Positions 54,322 through 63,582 of a stretch of 64,000 bases of DNA are shown one piece after another. The position numbers and the translations under genes were made by a program. Where the stretch lies: contig JBGTSY010000010.1 in NCBI GenBank assembly GCA_041940025.1, positions 19,925 to 83,924 on the forward strand. Direction: 5' to 3'. Under the pieces are notes generated by a model that saw only the letters and a list, made by a program, of their open reading frames with translations, searched no databases and was not told the DNA's origin. This DNA comes from UBA5859 sp041940025. GTDB taxonomy: Bacteria; Pseudomonadota; Gammaproteobacteria; UBA5859. Numbering within the stretch: position 1 is the stretch's first letter; the number at the start of each line of letters is the position of its first letter.

Positions 54322-56862
54322 CTCATGGAGCAGATTCAACGCCTCAAGTGGGGTTAAGTGATCCACTTGGATCGCTCTTATTTTTTTATGGAGCAGATCT
54401 TCTTCTGGTGCTGGTGGCACAGATTGCTTAGTGATTGCTGCGGGGCTCAGTGTCTGGTTTGATCTCTGATTTTCCAATCCTTGCAGTTTCTGTGTGGCAC
54501 CCTGGATCACTGCGCTGGGTACCCCAGCCAAGGATGCGACCTGTATGCCATAGCTTTTATTTGCCGGTCCTTCTTTCACTTCATGTAAAAAAATAATTTT
54601 ATGCTGATGTTCGGTGGCATCCAGATGCACATTATGAATGGGTGGATGAATGTCAGCCAGCTCCGTCAATTCAAAGTAGTGGGTGGCAAAGAGAGTAAAG
54701 CAGTTTATTTGATGAGTGAGATATTCAGTACAACTCCAGGCTAATGATAATCCATCGTAGGTGCTGGTACCCCTGCCTATTTCGTCAAGTAACACCAGAG
54801 ATGAAGCGGTTGCGTTGTTCAAGATATTAGCTGTTTCGCTCATTTCCACCATAAAGGTGGAACGGCCTCCCGCTAAATCGTCAGCGGCGCCGATGCGGGT
54901 AAAAATACGATCAATATCCCCTATTGTAGCGGCCTGTGCAGGAACGAAACATCCACAGTGAGCCATTAACACAGTCAATGCCACCTGACGCATGAAAGTA
55001 GATTTGCCGCCCATGTTTGGTCCAGTAATGATTAAAGAGGTTGTTTCGGGATCCATGTAAAGGTCGTTGGCGACAAAGGTCACCTTGGGTTGCGATTCCA
55101 CGACTGGATGACGGCCGGCTTTTATGTGAATCACTTTGTTATCACTGAATTGGGGGCGACAATAGTTCAAACTCAGTGCACGCGTGGCAAAACAGATTTG
55201 TGTATCCAGAATCGCCACATGATAGGCAAGTTGTTGCAGAATGAGAACCGATTCCGCGAGCTTTGACAGCAGCTTTTCGTACAGTTGTTTTTCTCTGGCC
55301 AGCGCACGTTCACGCGCGCTCAGTGCACGTTCTTCAAACTGTTTGAGTGGTTCGGTGATAAAACGCTCTGTGGATTTTAATGTTTGGCGTCGAATAAAGT
55401 GGTCGGGGATCTCGTCAGCTTGGCTGCGGGGGATCTCAATGTAGTAACCGTGCACGCGGTTATAACCGACTTTGAGTTGAGTGATGCCGGTCTCTTCTTT
55501 CGCTTGTTGTTCAATTTTTAGCAGAAACTCATCGGCATGTTCACTGACATGTTTGAGTTCATCCAGCGTTTGATCCCAGCCATTGCGAATGACGCCACCG
55601 TCTCGTATCAGCATCGGCGGATCATCCACAATGGCCTGCGCGAGTAAATCAATCACCGCTTGAGGTGGATCCATACCACTCACTAGGGTATGCAAGGGGC
55701 CAACTTTTAATGGTTGCAACAGAGGCAGTAACGCTTGCAGTTTCTGTAAGCTGGATCTCAATTGGCTCAGATCCCTGGGCCGCGCACTGCCGAGTGAAAT
55801 CCTGGTGCTGATGCGTTCAATATCGCCGATGACTTTCAGATGATCACATAATGCCTCTAGTTGCGCATACTCTTGCAGTTGTTCGATTTGATCAAATCTT
55901 TCGTTTAACTGCTGACGATGACGAATGGGTTGATTTAACCAGCGTCGTAATTGGCGACCGCCCATGGGGGTCACGGTGGTGTCCAATAAGGACACTAGGG
56001 TTTGATTCTGATGACCGCTGAGGTTGGTGTCGATTTCCAGGTTACGCCTAGTTTGTGCATCAATTAATAAATGCTCGGTGTGTTGCTCTAAATGCACACT
56101 CGTAATATGTTTCAGCTCTTGTTTCTGTGTGTATTTCGCATAGGCCAATAAGGCACCGGCGGCTTGCAGCGCCAGGGTGCACTCTGCACATCCGAATCCA
56201 GTGAGGTCTTGGGTACCGAATTGTGCACAGAGCTGTTCTTTTGCACTGGCTAAATCGAAGTTCCACGGAGGGTGCAGTAGCACACCGGTGCGTGAGGTTA
56301 ACAGCGACTGCAATTGGCTGCCTTCAGGGATCAATATTTCTGCTGGATCGAGGCGCTCTATTTGTGCGTGTAGTTGCGAGAGGGTTTCAAACTCTTGGAT
56401 GCAAAAACGACCGCTACTGATGTCCAGATAGGCGAGCCCAATCTGTTTGCCATGAATATCCACTGCAAGCAGTAGATTATCTCGCTTGGCGTCCAACAGG
56501 GAATCATCTGTTATCGTGCCCGGCGTGAGAATACGAACCACTTCTCTGGCCACCGGCCCTTTGCTTAATTTAGGATCGCCCACTTGTTCGCAAATGGCGA
56601 CAGATTCACCTAGGCGTAGTAGCTTGGTTAGATAGGGCTCTGCGGCGTGGTAAGGTACACCCGCCATGGGCACGGGCATGCCTGCAGACTGGCCACGGGA
56701 GGTGAGGGTGATGTCTATTAGTTTGCTGATCTTTTTTGCATCTTCAAAGAAGAGTTCGTAAAAATCTCCCATTCGATAAAAGAGCAAAATATCTGCATAC
56801 TGCGCCTTGATGGTTAAGTACTGTTGCATCATCGGCGTGTGTGTGGAGAGAGAAAGAGCCAT
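54295..56862 (-). CDS. mutS: DNA mismatch repair protein MutS
   Basis: 855 residues from the ATG at 56862 (a TTG at 56871 is in frame). Mismatch-reading RMGDFYELF near residue 32, Walker A GPNMGGKSTFMRQ, and STYDGLSLAWS. It recognises mispairs. Convergent with the MocA-like gene and divergent from thpR, with the two starts on opposite strands. Confidence 0.97.
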   Translation of the reverse strand: MALSLSTHTPMMQQYLTIKAQYADILLFYRMGDFYELFFEDAKKISKLIDITLTSRGQSAGMPVPMAGVPYHAAEPYLTKLLRLGESVAICEQVGDPKLSKGPVAREVVRILTPGTITDDSLLDAKRDNLLLAVDIHGKQIGLAYLDISSGRFCIQEFETLSQLHAQIERLDPAEILIPEGSQLQSLLTSRTGVLLHPPWNFDLASAKEQLCAQFGTQDLTGFGCAECTLALQAAGALLAYAKYTQKQELKHITSVHLEQHTEHLLIDAQTRRNLEIDTNLSGHQNQTLVSLLDTTVTPMGGRQLRRWLNQPIRHRQQLNERFDQIEQLQEYAQLEALCDHLKVIGDIERISTRISLGSARPRDLSQLRSSLQKLQALLPLLQPLKVGPLHTLVSGMDPPQAVIDLLAQAIVDDPPMLIRDGGVIRNGWDQTLDELKHVSEHADEFLLKIEQQAKEETGITQLKVGYNRVHGYYIEIPRSQADEIPDHFIRRQTLKSTERFITEPLKQFEERALSARERALAREKQLYEKLLSKLAESVLILQQLAYHVAILDTQICFATRALSLNYCRPQFSDNKVIHIKAGRHPVVESQPKVTFVANDLYMDPETTSLIITGPNMGGKSTFMRQVALTVLMAHCGCFVPAQAATIGDIDRIFTRIGAADDLAGGRSTFMVEMSETANILNNATASSLVLLDEIGRGTSTYDGLSLAWSCTEYLTHQINCFTLFATHYFELTELADIHPPIHNVHLDATEHQHKIIFLHEVKEGPANKSYGIQVASLAGVPSAVIQGATQKLQGLENQRSNQTLSPAAITKQSVPPAPEEDLLHKKIRAIQVDHLTPLEALNLLHELQQMAKLD

Positions 56863-56888
56863 GGCGTGCAAGTGTAACCAATTGTCCC

Positions 56889-57455
56889 ATGCATCAAAAG
56901 AGCAACCCTCTGTGGGTGATCGGTGTTGTGAAACCTAAAAAGCTAAACCATTTTTTTGCCTTACGACCGGCGGTCTCTATCGAGCCAGATCTGCTTCGGC
57001 TGCAAGCGCAATGTGAGGCCACGGATCGCACTAAAACAGTTGCGCTTGCGGATTTACACTGTACTTTGGTATTTTTGGGGCCTTTGCAAATACACAGCGA
57101 AAAATCACTGTGTGAGATGGCGAATGAGATCAAATCTGAGGGATTTTCACTCAGTTTGGATCGCCTCGATTATTGGCGTAAACCTAAAATTGCTTGTGTC
57201 TCCTCAGCAGTCACACCCGTTGAACTATTAAAACTAGTGGAATTATTGCGCCGTGGCTGTGATAGGCTCGGGTTTGAATTACAGGTGCGAGAATATCGAC
57301 CCCATATCACCCTGATGCGTCAGATGAAACCATTTCAATCGAGCGACCTGGAGAAACCTGTGACTTGGTTTGTGGATTCTTTTTTCTTATTTCGTTCACC
57401 TAGGACTGGCGAAACGGGGTATCAGGTATTAGACTACTGGAAACTTGATCAGTAG
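56889..57455 (+). CDS. thpR: RNA 2',3'-cyclic phosphodiesterase
   Basis: 188 residues from the ATG at 56889; a GTG at 56928 is an alternative closer to the family start. The two HxT motifs (LHCTLVFLG and YRPHITLMR) are the 2H phosphoesterase signature. ThpR/LigT opens cyclic phosphates on RNA ends. Its 3' end contains a LexA-box-like inverted repeat ahead of recA. Confidence 0.85.
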   Translation: MHQKSNPLWVIGVVKPKKLNHFFALRPAVSIEPDLLRLQAQCEATDRTKTVALADLHCTLVFLGPLQIHSEKSLCEMANEIKSEGFSLSLDRLDYWRKPKIACVSSAVTPVELLKLVELLRRGCDRLGFELQVREYRPHITLMRQMKPFQSSDLEKPVTWFVDSFFLFRSPRTGETGYQVLDYWKLDQ

Positions 57456-57457
57456 TC
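57432..57457. promoter_or_regulatory. LexA-box-like inverted repeat upstream of recA
   Basis: GACTACTG (57432-57439), a 10-base centre and CAGTAGTC (57450-57457) give CTG-N10-CAG with perfect 8-bp arms, overlapping the thpR stop about 100 bases upstream of recA. The centre is not the alternating AT seen in strong boxes, so it is a candidate only. Confidence 0.4.
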
Positions 57458-57554
57458 GGGGAAAACACAAGTGACTATATCCGGTGTTTTTCCTGAGTCT
57501 TTCAAGGGTTAGAGTTTTTTTCTAGAAATGAATATAGCTGAGTGAGAGGATCCC

Positions 57555-58592
57555 ATGGACGAAAACAAGCGTAAAGCACTGAATGCGGCACTAGGTCAAA
57601 TTGAAAAGCAGTTTGGTAAGGGCGCGGTCATGCGCTTGGGTGATCCTGCCGCCATGCCGGAGGTGGAGGCTATCTCGACCGGTTCACTCTGCCTCGATGT
57701 GGCGCTGGGTATCGGCGGATTACCTCGTGGTCGCATCGTGGAAATTTACGGACCTGAATCTTCTGGTAAAACCACCCTCACCTTGCAGGTGGTGGCAGAA
57801 GCACAGAAGGCCGGCGGTACGGCGGCTTTTGTGGATGCGGAGCATGCACTGGATCCGGTATACGCGGCGAAGTTAGGGGTCAATGTGGATGATCTGTTGG
57901 TGAGTCAGCCCGACACCGGAGAGCAGGCGTTGGAGATCGCCGACATGTTGGTACGCTCTGGCGCGGTGGATGTGGTCATTGTGGATTCAGTGGCCGCACT
58001 CACACCGAGGGCAGAACTAGAAGGCGATATGGGCGATTCCCATGTGGGTCTTCAGGCCCGTTTGATGTCTCAAGCGTTGCGTAAGTTGACCGCCAATATC
58101 AAACGTTCTAATACTTTGGTGATATTCATTAACCAAATTCGCATGAAAATCGGCGTCATGTTCGGTAGCCCAGAAACCACTACTGGCGGTAATGCTTTGA
58201 AGTTCTACTCGTCGGTGCGTCTGGACATCAGACGAATCGGCTCTATTAAAAAGGGCGATGAAGTAGTGGGTAACGAAACCCGCGTGAAAGTGGTGAAAAA
58301 CAAGATGGCGCCACCCTTTACCAAAGCTGAGTTTGATATTTTGTATGGAGAGGGGTGCTCTAAAGAGAGCGAGTTGATCCAGCTTGGCGTGGAGCATGAT
58401 TTAATTGAAAAATCAGGTGCTTGGTATAGTTATAAAGGGGACCGAATCGGCCAGGGCAAAGACAACGTACGCCAGTTTTTAGTGGATAATCCTGAAATGG
58501 CAGAAGAAATTGACACAGAACTGCGCGCCAAACTGTTGCCTAAAACTCGACCACCACTAGAGGCGGTGGAAGCCATTGAGGCTAACGCCTGA
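57555..58592 (+). CDS. recA: Recombinase RecA
   Basis: 345 residues, Walker A GPESSGKTTL (about 67-76), DNA loops (GDSHVGLQARLMSQALRKL, IKIGVMFGSPETTTGGNALKFY), normal length. Central to recombination and SOS. AGAGG precedes the ATG. recX follows six bases later. Confidence 0.98.
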   Translation: MDENKRKALNAALGQIEKQFGKGAVMRLGDPAAMPEVEAISTGSLCLDVALGIGGLPRGRIVEIYGPESSGKTTLTLQVVAEAQKAGGTAAFVDAEHALDPVYAAKLGVNVDDLLVSQPDTGEQALEIADMLVRSGAVDVVIVDSVAALTPRAELEGDMGDSHVGLQARLMSQALRKLTANIKRSNTLVIFINQIRMKIGVMFGSPETTTGGNALKFYSSVRLDIRRIGSIKKGDEVVGNETRVKVVKNKMAPPFTKAEFDILYGEGCSKESELIQLGVEHDLIEKSGAWYSYKGDRIGQGKDNVRQFLVDNPEMAEEIDTELRAKLLPKTRPPLEAVEAIEANA

Positions 58593-58597
58593 AGTCA

Positions 58598-59062
58598 GTG
58601 ATCTGTTCTGAAACCTATGGGCGAGCGGTTCTCATTCTGACCGCTCGCGATCATTCCTGCACGGAATTGCAACTCAAGTTGATCCAGAAGGGCTTTGAAC
58701 GGGCGAAAATTGGTCCGGTGATTGATGAATTAATTGAGCAAAATTATCTAAATGACTTGCGTTATGCAGAAGCATACTTAAGATCTCGTGCCGAACGGGG
58801 TTATGGTCTGCAACGCATTGAGCAGGAGCTCAGGCAACGGGGTGTCAGCGAGCCCGATGTCCAACGCGCCAAGGAGCGTTGCGATATTTGCTGGCTAGAG
58901 GTGTTAGAAAAGGTGCAGCAAAAAAAATATGCTGGCCAAAGCGCATCTGACAAAGCTGCCGAGGCGAAGCAGATGCGGTATTATTTGCAGCGTGGTTTTA
59001 ACTATGATCAGATCCGGCAATTGTGGTCCGGTTCGAGATGTTCATCCGATCAGCAGATCTAA
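58598..59062 (+). CDS. recX: Regulatory protein RecX
   Basis: 154 residues, helical repeats (ELQLKLIQKGFERAKIGPVIDELIEQNYLNDLRYAEAYLRSRAERGYG). RecX inhibits RecA filament growth. Starts at a GTG directly after recA, so co-transcribed. Confidence 0.9.
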   Translation: MICSETYGRAVLILTARDHSCTELQLKLIQKGFERAKIGPVIDELIEQNYLNDLRYAEAYLRSRAERGYGLQRIEQELRQRGVSEPDVQRAKERCDICWLEVLEKVQQKKYAGQSASDKAAEAKQMRYYLQRGFNYDQIRQLWSGSRCSSDQQI

Positions 59063-59087
59063 ATCGTAATCAACTTTTAGGGATTCT

Positions 59088-61688
59088 ATGAAAAGCGCTG
59101 AAATTCGCCAAGCGTTTCTGGATTTTTTTAGCAGTCATGGCCATCAGGTGGTGCCCAGCAGCTCTCTGGTGCCCACAAATGATCCCAGTTTGCTGTTTAC
59201 CAATGCAGGTATGGTGCAGTTCAAACAGGTATTTTTGGGGCAGGAGGATCCCGGCTATGTGCGCGCAGTCTCCTCTCAGCGCTGTGTGCGTGCAGGCGGT
59301 AAACACAACGATCTGGAAAACGTGGGATACACGGCGCGCCACCATACCTTTTTTGAGATGCTTGGCAATTTCAGTTTTGGTGATTACTTTAAACGGGAGG
59401 CGATTCATTTCGCCTGGGAATTTCTCACCGACAGACTCAATTTGCCCGCCGAAAAACTTTGGGTCACTGTCTATCGGGATGATGATGAAGCTGCCCAGAT
59501 CTGGGCAGATGAGATAGGTGTGCCTGCGGAGAAAATTATTCGCTGTGGCGAGAAAGATAATTTTTGGTCCATGGGGGAAACTGGCCCATGTGGACCTTGC
59601 TCAGAAATATTTTATGACCATGGTGAAGAAGTCCCTGGTGGTCCGCCCGGTAGTGAAGATGAAGATGGGGATCGCTATGTCGAGATCTGGAACCTGGTCT
59701 TCATGCAGTATGACCGGGATGCTGAGGGGCAACTCAATCCTTTACCGAAACCTTCGGTGGATACCGGAATGGGTTTGGAGCGAATCGCTGCGGTGCAGCA
59801 ACATGTCAAAAGTAACTACGATATCGATCTGTTTCAAAATCTGATTGGCGCCACGGCCAAACGGTTACAAATTAAAAATCTGAGTGATCCCTCCTTGAGG
59901 GTGATTAGCGATCACATCCGCTCCTGTGGTTTTCTCATTGTGGACGGGGTCGTGCCTGCCAATGAAGGCAGGGGTTATGTGTTGCGCCGAATCATCCGCC
60001 GCGCCTTGAGGCATGGCCATAAGCTGGGTAGTCGCGAGCCATTTTTCCATCAGTTGGTGGCCCCTTTGGTTGCGGAAATGGGGGAGGCGTATCCGGAGTT
60101 GGCAAAGGCTCAGGAGATGATTGAAAAAGTTCTATTGCAGGAAGAGCGCCGGTTTGCTGAAACTCTGGATCAAGGCATGGCGATTCTGCAGCAAGAGATG
60201 CAGCAGTTGCAAGGTGACACTTTATCCGGAGAGTTGGTGTTTAAACTCTATGATACCTACGGCTTCCCCTTGGACTTAACCGCAGATGTGGCACGAGAGC
60301 ATCAACTGAAGCTGGATAACAGGGGTTTTGAGCGGGCGATGGAAGCGCAACGCACGCGCGCCCGGGCCGCCAGCCGATTTACCGTGCCAAAGGCAGAATC
60401 TTTACAGCTTGATGCTTGTTCTGAATTTAATGGTTATGACCATACAGAATACAAATCGCCCATAGAGTCGATTGTTTCTGCGGACGCCCAAGTCGAAGAG
60501 TTGCAAGTGGGGGAGTCCGGATTGATTGTTTTAAAACAGACGCCTTTCTATGCAGAGTCGGGCGGACAGGTGGGGGACGTGGGCCGGTTGCATTCACAGT
60601 TTGGCGAATTTGTGGTGCAGGATACACAAAAACTGGGTGATGCAATTATACATCTGGGTTCGGTGGAAAAAGGGGTGATGCGTGTGGGTGACAAAGCCAT
60701 CGCCTCAGTGGATACCGATACTCGGGCGCGGGTGAGTTTGAATCACTCTGCTACACATCTGTTGCATGCGGCGCTGCGCCGAGTGTTGGGGGGGCATGTG
60801 ACACAAAAAGGATCCCTGGTGGATGGGGAAAAACTGCGTTTTGACTTTGCTCACTTCGAGGCCATGACCGCCGATCAGTTGCAGCAGGTGACGTCATTGG
60901 TCAACGCTGAGATCCGCCACAATCACCCCATTCAGACACGACTGATGAGCATAGATGACGCCACCGAGGCAGGTGCGATGGCGCTGTTCGGTGAAAAATA
61001 TGGCGATGAGGTGCGCGTTCTCAGTATGGGGGATTTTTCTATCGAGTTATGTGGCGGCATTCATGCAGCAAGAACTGGCGATATTGGGCTCTTTGTGATC
61101 ACCTTGGAGAGCGGTATTGCTGCTGGCGTACGCCGTATTGAAGCCATCACTGGTGAGGCGGCAATTGAATATGTGCAGCAAGCCAATCAAACCATCGCGC
61201 AAATGCGGGAATTGTTGCGGGGCAATCAACAGGATTTGCCGCTCAAGGTACAGCAGCTGAATGAGAAGAATAAATCCTTAGAAAAAGAGATCGCCAAGCT
61301 CAAAGGTCAATTGGCCGCCGCCAAGGGAAGTGATCTCACCAGCGAAGCGCAGCAGGTAGCGGGTGTTCAGGTTCTCGCCAAACAGTTAGAAGGCGCAGAT
61401 CCCAAAGCTTTGCGGGAGATGGTGGACCAGCTTAAAAACAAGCTCAAATCTGGCGTGGTGATATTGGCCTGTGTGACGGCTGACAATAAAGTGAGCTTGG
61501 TGGCTGGCGTCACTCAAGACTTAACCGCACAGGTGAAGGCCGGAGATTTGGTGAAAATGGTGGCCCAGTCGGTGGGCGGCAAGGGTGGTGGTCGAGCCGA
61601 TATGGCTCAGGGCGGGGGCACCGATCCCACTGGTCTGCAGGATGTGCTGGCGCAAGTCCCCAGTTGGGTGCAAGCACAGCTGGCTTGA
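59088..61688 (+). CDS. alaS: Alanyl-tRNA synthetase
   Basis: 866 residues: class II core (TNAGMVQFKQVFLG), editing domain with NHSATHLLHAALR and LCGGIHAARTG, and a C-terminal coiled coil and C-Ala domain (GGKGGGRADMAQGGG). Attaches Ala to tRNA-Ala. The recX-alaS-lysC order is common. Confidence 0.97.
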   Translation: MKSAEIRQAFLDFFSSHGHQVVPSSSLVPTNDPSLLFTNAGMVQFKQVFLGQEDPGYVRAVSSQRCVRAGGKHNDLENVGYTARHHTFFEMLGNFSFGDYFKREAIHFAWEFLTDRLNLPAEKLWVTVYRDDDEAAQIWADEIGVPAEKIIRCGEKDNFWSMGETGPCGPCSEIFYDHGEEVPGGPPGSEDEDGDRYVEIWNLVFMQYDRDAEGQLNPLPKPSVDTGMGLERIAAVQQHVKSNYDIDLFQNLIGATAKRLQIKNLSDPSLRVISDHIRSCGFLIVDGVVPANEGRGYVLRRIIRRALRHGHKLGSREPFFHQLVAPLVAEMGEAYPELAKAQEMIEKVLLQEERRFAETLDQGMAILQQEMQQLQGDTLSGELVFKLYDTYGFPLDLTADVAREHQLKLDNRGFERAMEAQRTRARAASRFTVPKAESLQLDACSEFNGYDHTEYKSPIESIVSADAQVEELQVGESGLIVLKQTPFYAESGGQVGDVGRLHSQFGEFVVQDTQKLGDAIIHLGSVEKGVMRVGDKAIASVDTDTRARVSLNHSATHLLHAALRRVLGGHVTQKGSLVDGEKLRFDFAHFEAMTADQLQQVTSLVNAEIRHNHPIQTRLMSIDDATEAGAMALFGEKYGDEVRVLSMGDFSIELCGGIHAARTGDIGLFVITLESGIAAGVRRIEAITGEAAIEYVQQANQTIAQMRELLRGNQQDLPLKVQQLNEKNKSLEKEIAKLKGQLAAAKGSDLTSEAQQVAGVQVLAKQLEGADPKALREMVDQLKNKLKSGVVILACVTADNKVSLVAGVTQDLTAQVKAGDLVKMVAQSVGGKGGGRADMAQGGGTDPTGLQDVLAQVPSWVQAQLA

Positions 61689-61707
61689 CCCACTGATAGG
61701 CGAATTT

Positions 61708-61735
61708 TTGACTCCCTCACTTAAATCTCTATAAT
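61708..61735 (+). promoter_or_regulatory. Strong sigma-70 promoter for lysC
   Basis: TTGACT at 61708-61713, 16-base spacer and consensus TATAAT at 61730-61735, about 29 bases upstream of the lysC ATG. Confidence 0.7.
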
Positions 61736-61763
61736 CCTTGGCTTTTGCGTCGCTAGGTGTGGT

Positions 61764-62987
61764 ATGGCGTTATTGGTTCAAAAATTTGGTGGCACCTCGG
61801 TGGGCTCCGTCGAGCGCATCGAGAAGGTGGCGAATCGGGTCATTGAGTCCCAGCGCGCTGGCCATCAGGTTGTGGTGGTGGTTTCTGCTATGTCTGGGGA
61901 AACCAACCGATTGATGGATCTGGCGAAGCAGGTAGACGATCAGCCCACGCCTCGCGAGTTGGATGTTCTGCTCTCCACCGGTGAGCAGGTCACCATTGCT
62001 CTGCTCTGCATGGCGATCCATAAACGAGGATTTGAGGCCCGCTCTTACACCGGTGCGCAAGTTCAGATTGTCACCGATGATGCGCACACTAAAGCTCGCA
62101 TTCAAAATATAGATGTGGCACGAATACGAGCGGATCTCAACTTGAACCGCATCGTGGTGGTGGCTGGCTTCCAAGGTGTGGATGGCAACGGCAACATCAC
62201 CACTTTAGGCCGCGGAGGATCCGATACCACCGCCGTCGCGCTGGCCGCCTCGCTGGAGGCGAAGGAGTGTCAGATCTACACAGATGTGGACGGGGTCTAC
62301 ACCACCGATCCGCGAGTGGAGCCGCATGCCCGTCGCTTATCCCATATCACTTTCGAAGAGATGTTGGAGATGGCCAGTCAGGGCTCTAAGGTGCTGCAAT
62401 TTCGTGCAGTGGAATTTGCCGGCAAGTACGATGTGAACTTACGGGTGTTATCTTCCTTTGAAGAGGGCCCGGGTACTTTAATCACTTATGACGACGAGGT
62501 CTCTATGGAGCAGCCACTGGTGTCTGGCATCGCGTTTAATCGTGACGAAGCAAAAATAACTCTGGTGGGTATTCCCGATACGCCGGGCATGGCTTACAAG
62601 GTGTTGGGTCCGGTGGGTGCATCGAATATCGAAGTGGACATGATTATCCAGAACGTGGGTGAAGATGGCACCACTGATTTCACCTTCACTGTACATCGTA
62701 ATGATTTCAAGCCTGTACTGGAGATGATGCACAACTTAGGCAAAGAGCTGGGTGCGCGCCAGGTGACGGGAGACGATGGCATTGTGAAGATTGCGCTGGT
62801 TGGCGTGGGCATGCGCTCCCATGCGGGTATCGCGAGCACCATGTTTGAAGCCCTGGCTCGGGAAGGCATTAATATTCGTATGATTTCCACATCAGAGATT
62901 AAAATCGCGATTGTTATAGACGAAAAGTATCTTGAGTTGGCGGTGCGAACGTTGCACTCCGCCTTTGGCTTAGAAAAAGAAGAATAA
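61764..62987 (+). CDS. lysC: Aspartate kinase
   Basis: 407 residues: KFGGTSVGSVERI, GRGGSDTTAVALA and SMEQ...ACT-domain repeats (about 255-400). Phosphorylates aspartate for lysine, threonine and methionine. The length matches the alpha-beta type of Pseudomonas/Corynebacterium. A Met at residue 248 (62505) with GAGG at 62496-62499 could start a nested beta subunit. Confidence 0.95.
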   Translation: MALLVQKFGGTSVGSVERIEKVANRVIESQRAGHQVVVVVSAMSGETNRLMDLAKQVDDQPTPRELDVLLSTGEQVTIALLCMAIHKRGFEARSYTGAQVQIVTDDAHTKARIQNIDVARIRADLNLNRIVVVAGFQGVDGNGNITTLGRGGSDTTAVALAASLEAKECQIYTDVDGVYTTDPRVEPHARRLSHITFEEMLEMASQGSKVLQFRAVEFAGKYDVNLRVLSSFEEGPGTLITYDDEVSMEQPLVSGIAFNRDEAKITLVGIPDTPGMAYKVLGPVGASNIEVDMIIQNVGEDGTTDFTFTVHRNDFKPVLEMMHNLGKELGARQVTGDDGIVKIALVGVGMRSHAGIASTMFEALAREGINIRMISTSEIKIAIVIDEKYLELAVRTLHSAFGLEKEE

Positions 62988-63175
62988 TCTAAATTCAACG
63001 CCTTAAGTCGGCTGCCGCTTGGCTGTCGGCGGATTGGCGCTCTTCTTATAATCCCCCCTCTTTTAGCGACGGATGGTAATCTAGATAGAAATTCGCTGGT
63101 CGATACCTGAACTGTAAGGGCTTGGAGAAGCTAAAAAGGAACGTTAAGGAGTTCCGTAGAACAGGGAGACGAGCA

Positions 63176-63397
63176 ATGCTCATTTTAACCAGACGTGTAG
63201 GTGAATCCTTGATTATCGGTGATGATGTCACCGTCACAGTGCTTGGCATTAAAGGCAATCAAATTCGAATTGGTGTCAATGCGCCAAAAACTGTCTCAGT
63301 ACATAGAGAAGAAATTTACCAACGCATACAAAAAGAAAAAAAATCCACCAACGGAACCGGTAGTGACTATCCACCCGATGATATCGGTAATCGTTAA
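63176..63397 (+). CDS. csrA: Carbon storage regulator CsrA
   Basis: 73 residues starting at the ATG 63176: MLILTRRVGESLIIGDDVTVTVLGIKGNQIRIGV is canonical CsrA, followed by PKTVSVHREEIYQRI. Binds GGA motifs in mRNA leaders. The frame upstream to 63122 is not needed. A perfect TATAAT at 63047-63052 may be its -10. The next genes are tRNA-Ser and tRNA-Arg. Confidence 0.95.
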   Translation: MLILTRRVGESLIIGDDVTVTVLGIKGNQIRIGVNAPKTVSVHREEIYQRIQKEKKSTNGTGSDYPPDDIGNR

Positions 63398-63460
63398 GCC
63401 GTTAGTTTTTCACCGTTTATCGTACATCTAGACCATGGTATGCTACGCCCTCGCCGCGTC

Positions 63461-63551
63461 GGAGAGATGGGTGAGTGGCTGAAACCAGCTCCCTGCTAAG
63501 GAGCCATACGTGTTAAGCGTATCGAGGGTTCGAATCCCTCTCTCTCCGCCA
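63461..63551 (+). tRNA. tRNA-Ser(GCT)
   Basis: Acceptor stem GGAGAGA / TCTCTCC, anticodon stem GCTCC / GGAGC with loop CTGCTAA giving anticodon GCT, long variable arm (class II), T-loop TTCGAAT and encoded CCA. Confidence 0.95.
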
Positions 63552-63582
63552 GTCGTATGGGTGGACATCTCCAACATTTGAT

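Noticed and set aside
56841..56888. N-terminal extension of ThpR frame to 56841
   Set aside because: It overlaps the mutS start on the other strand and precedes the first plausible ATG; the family starts near HFFALRP.
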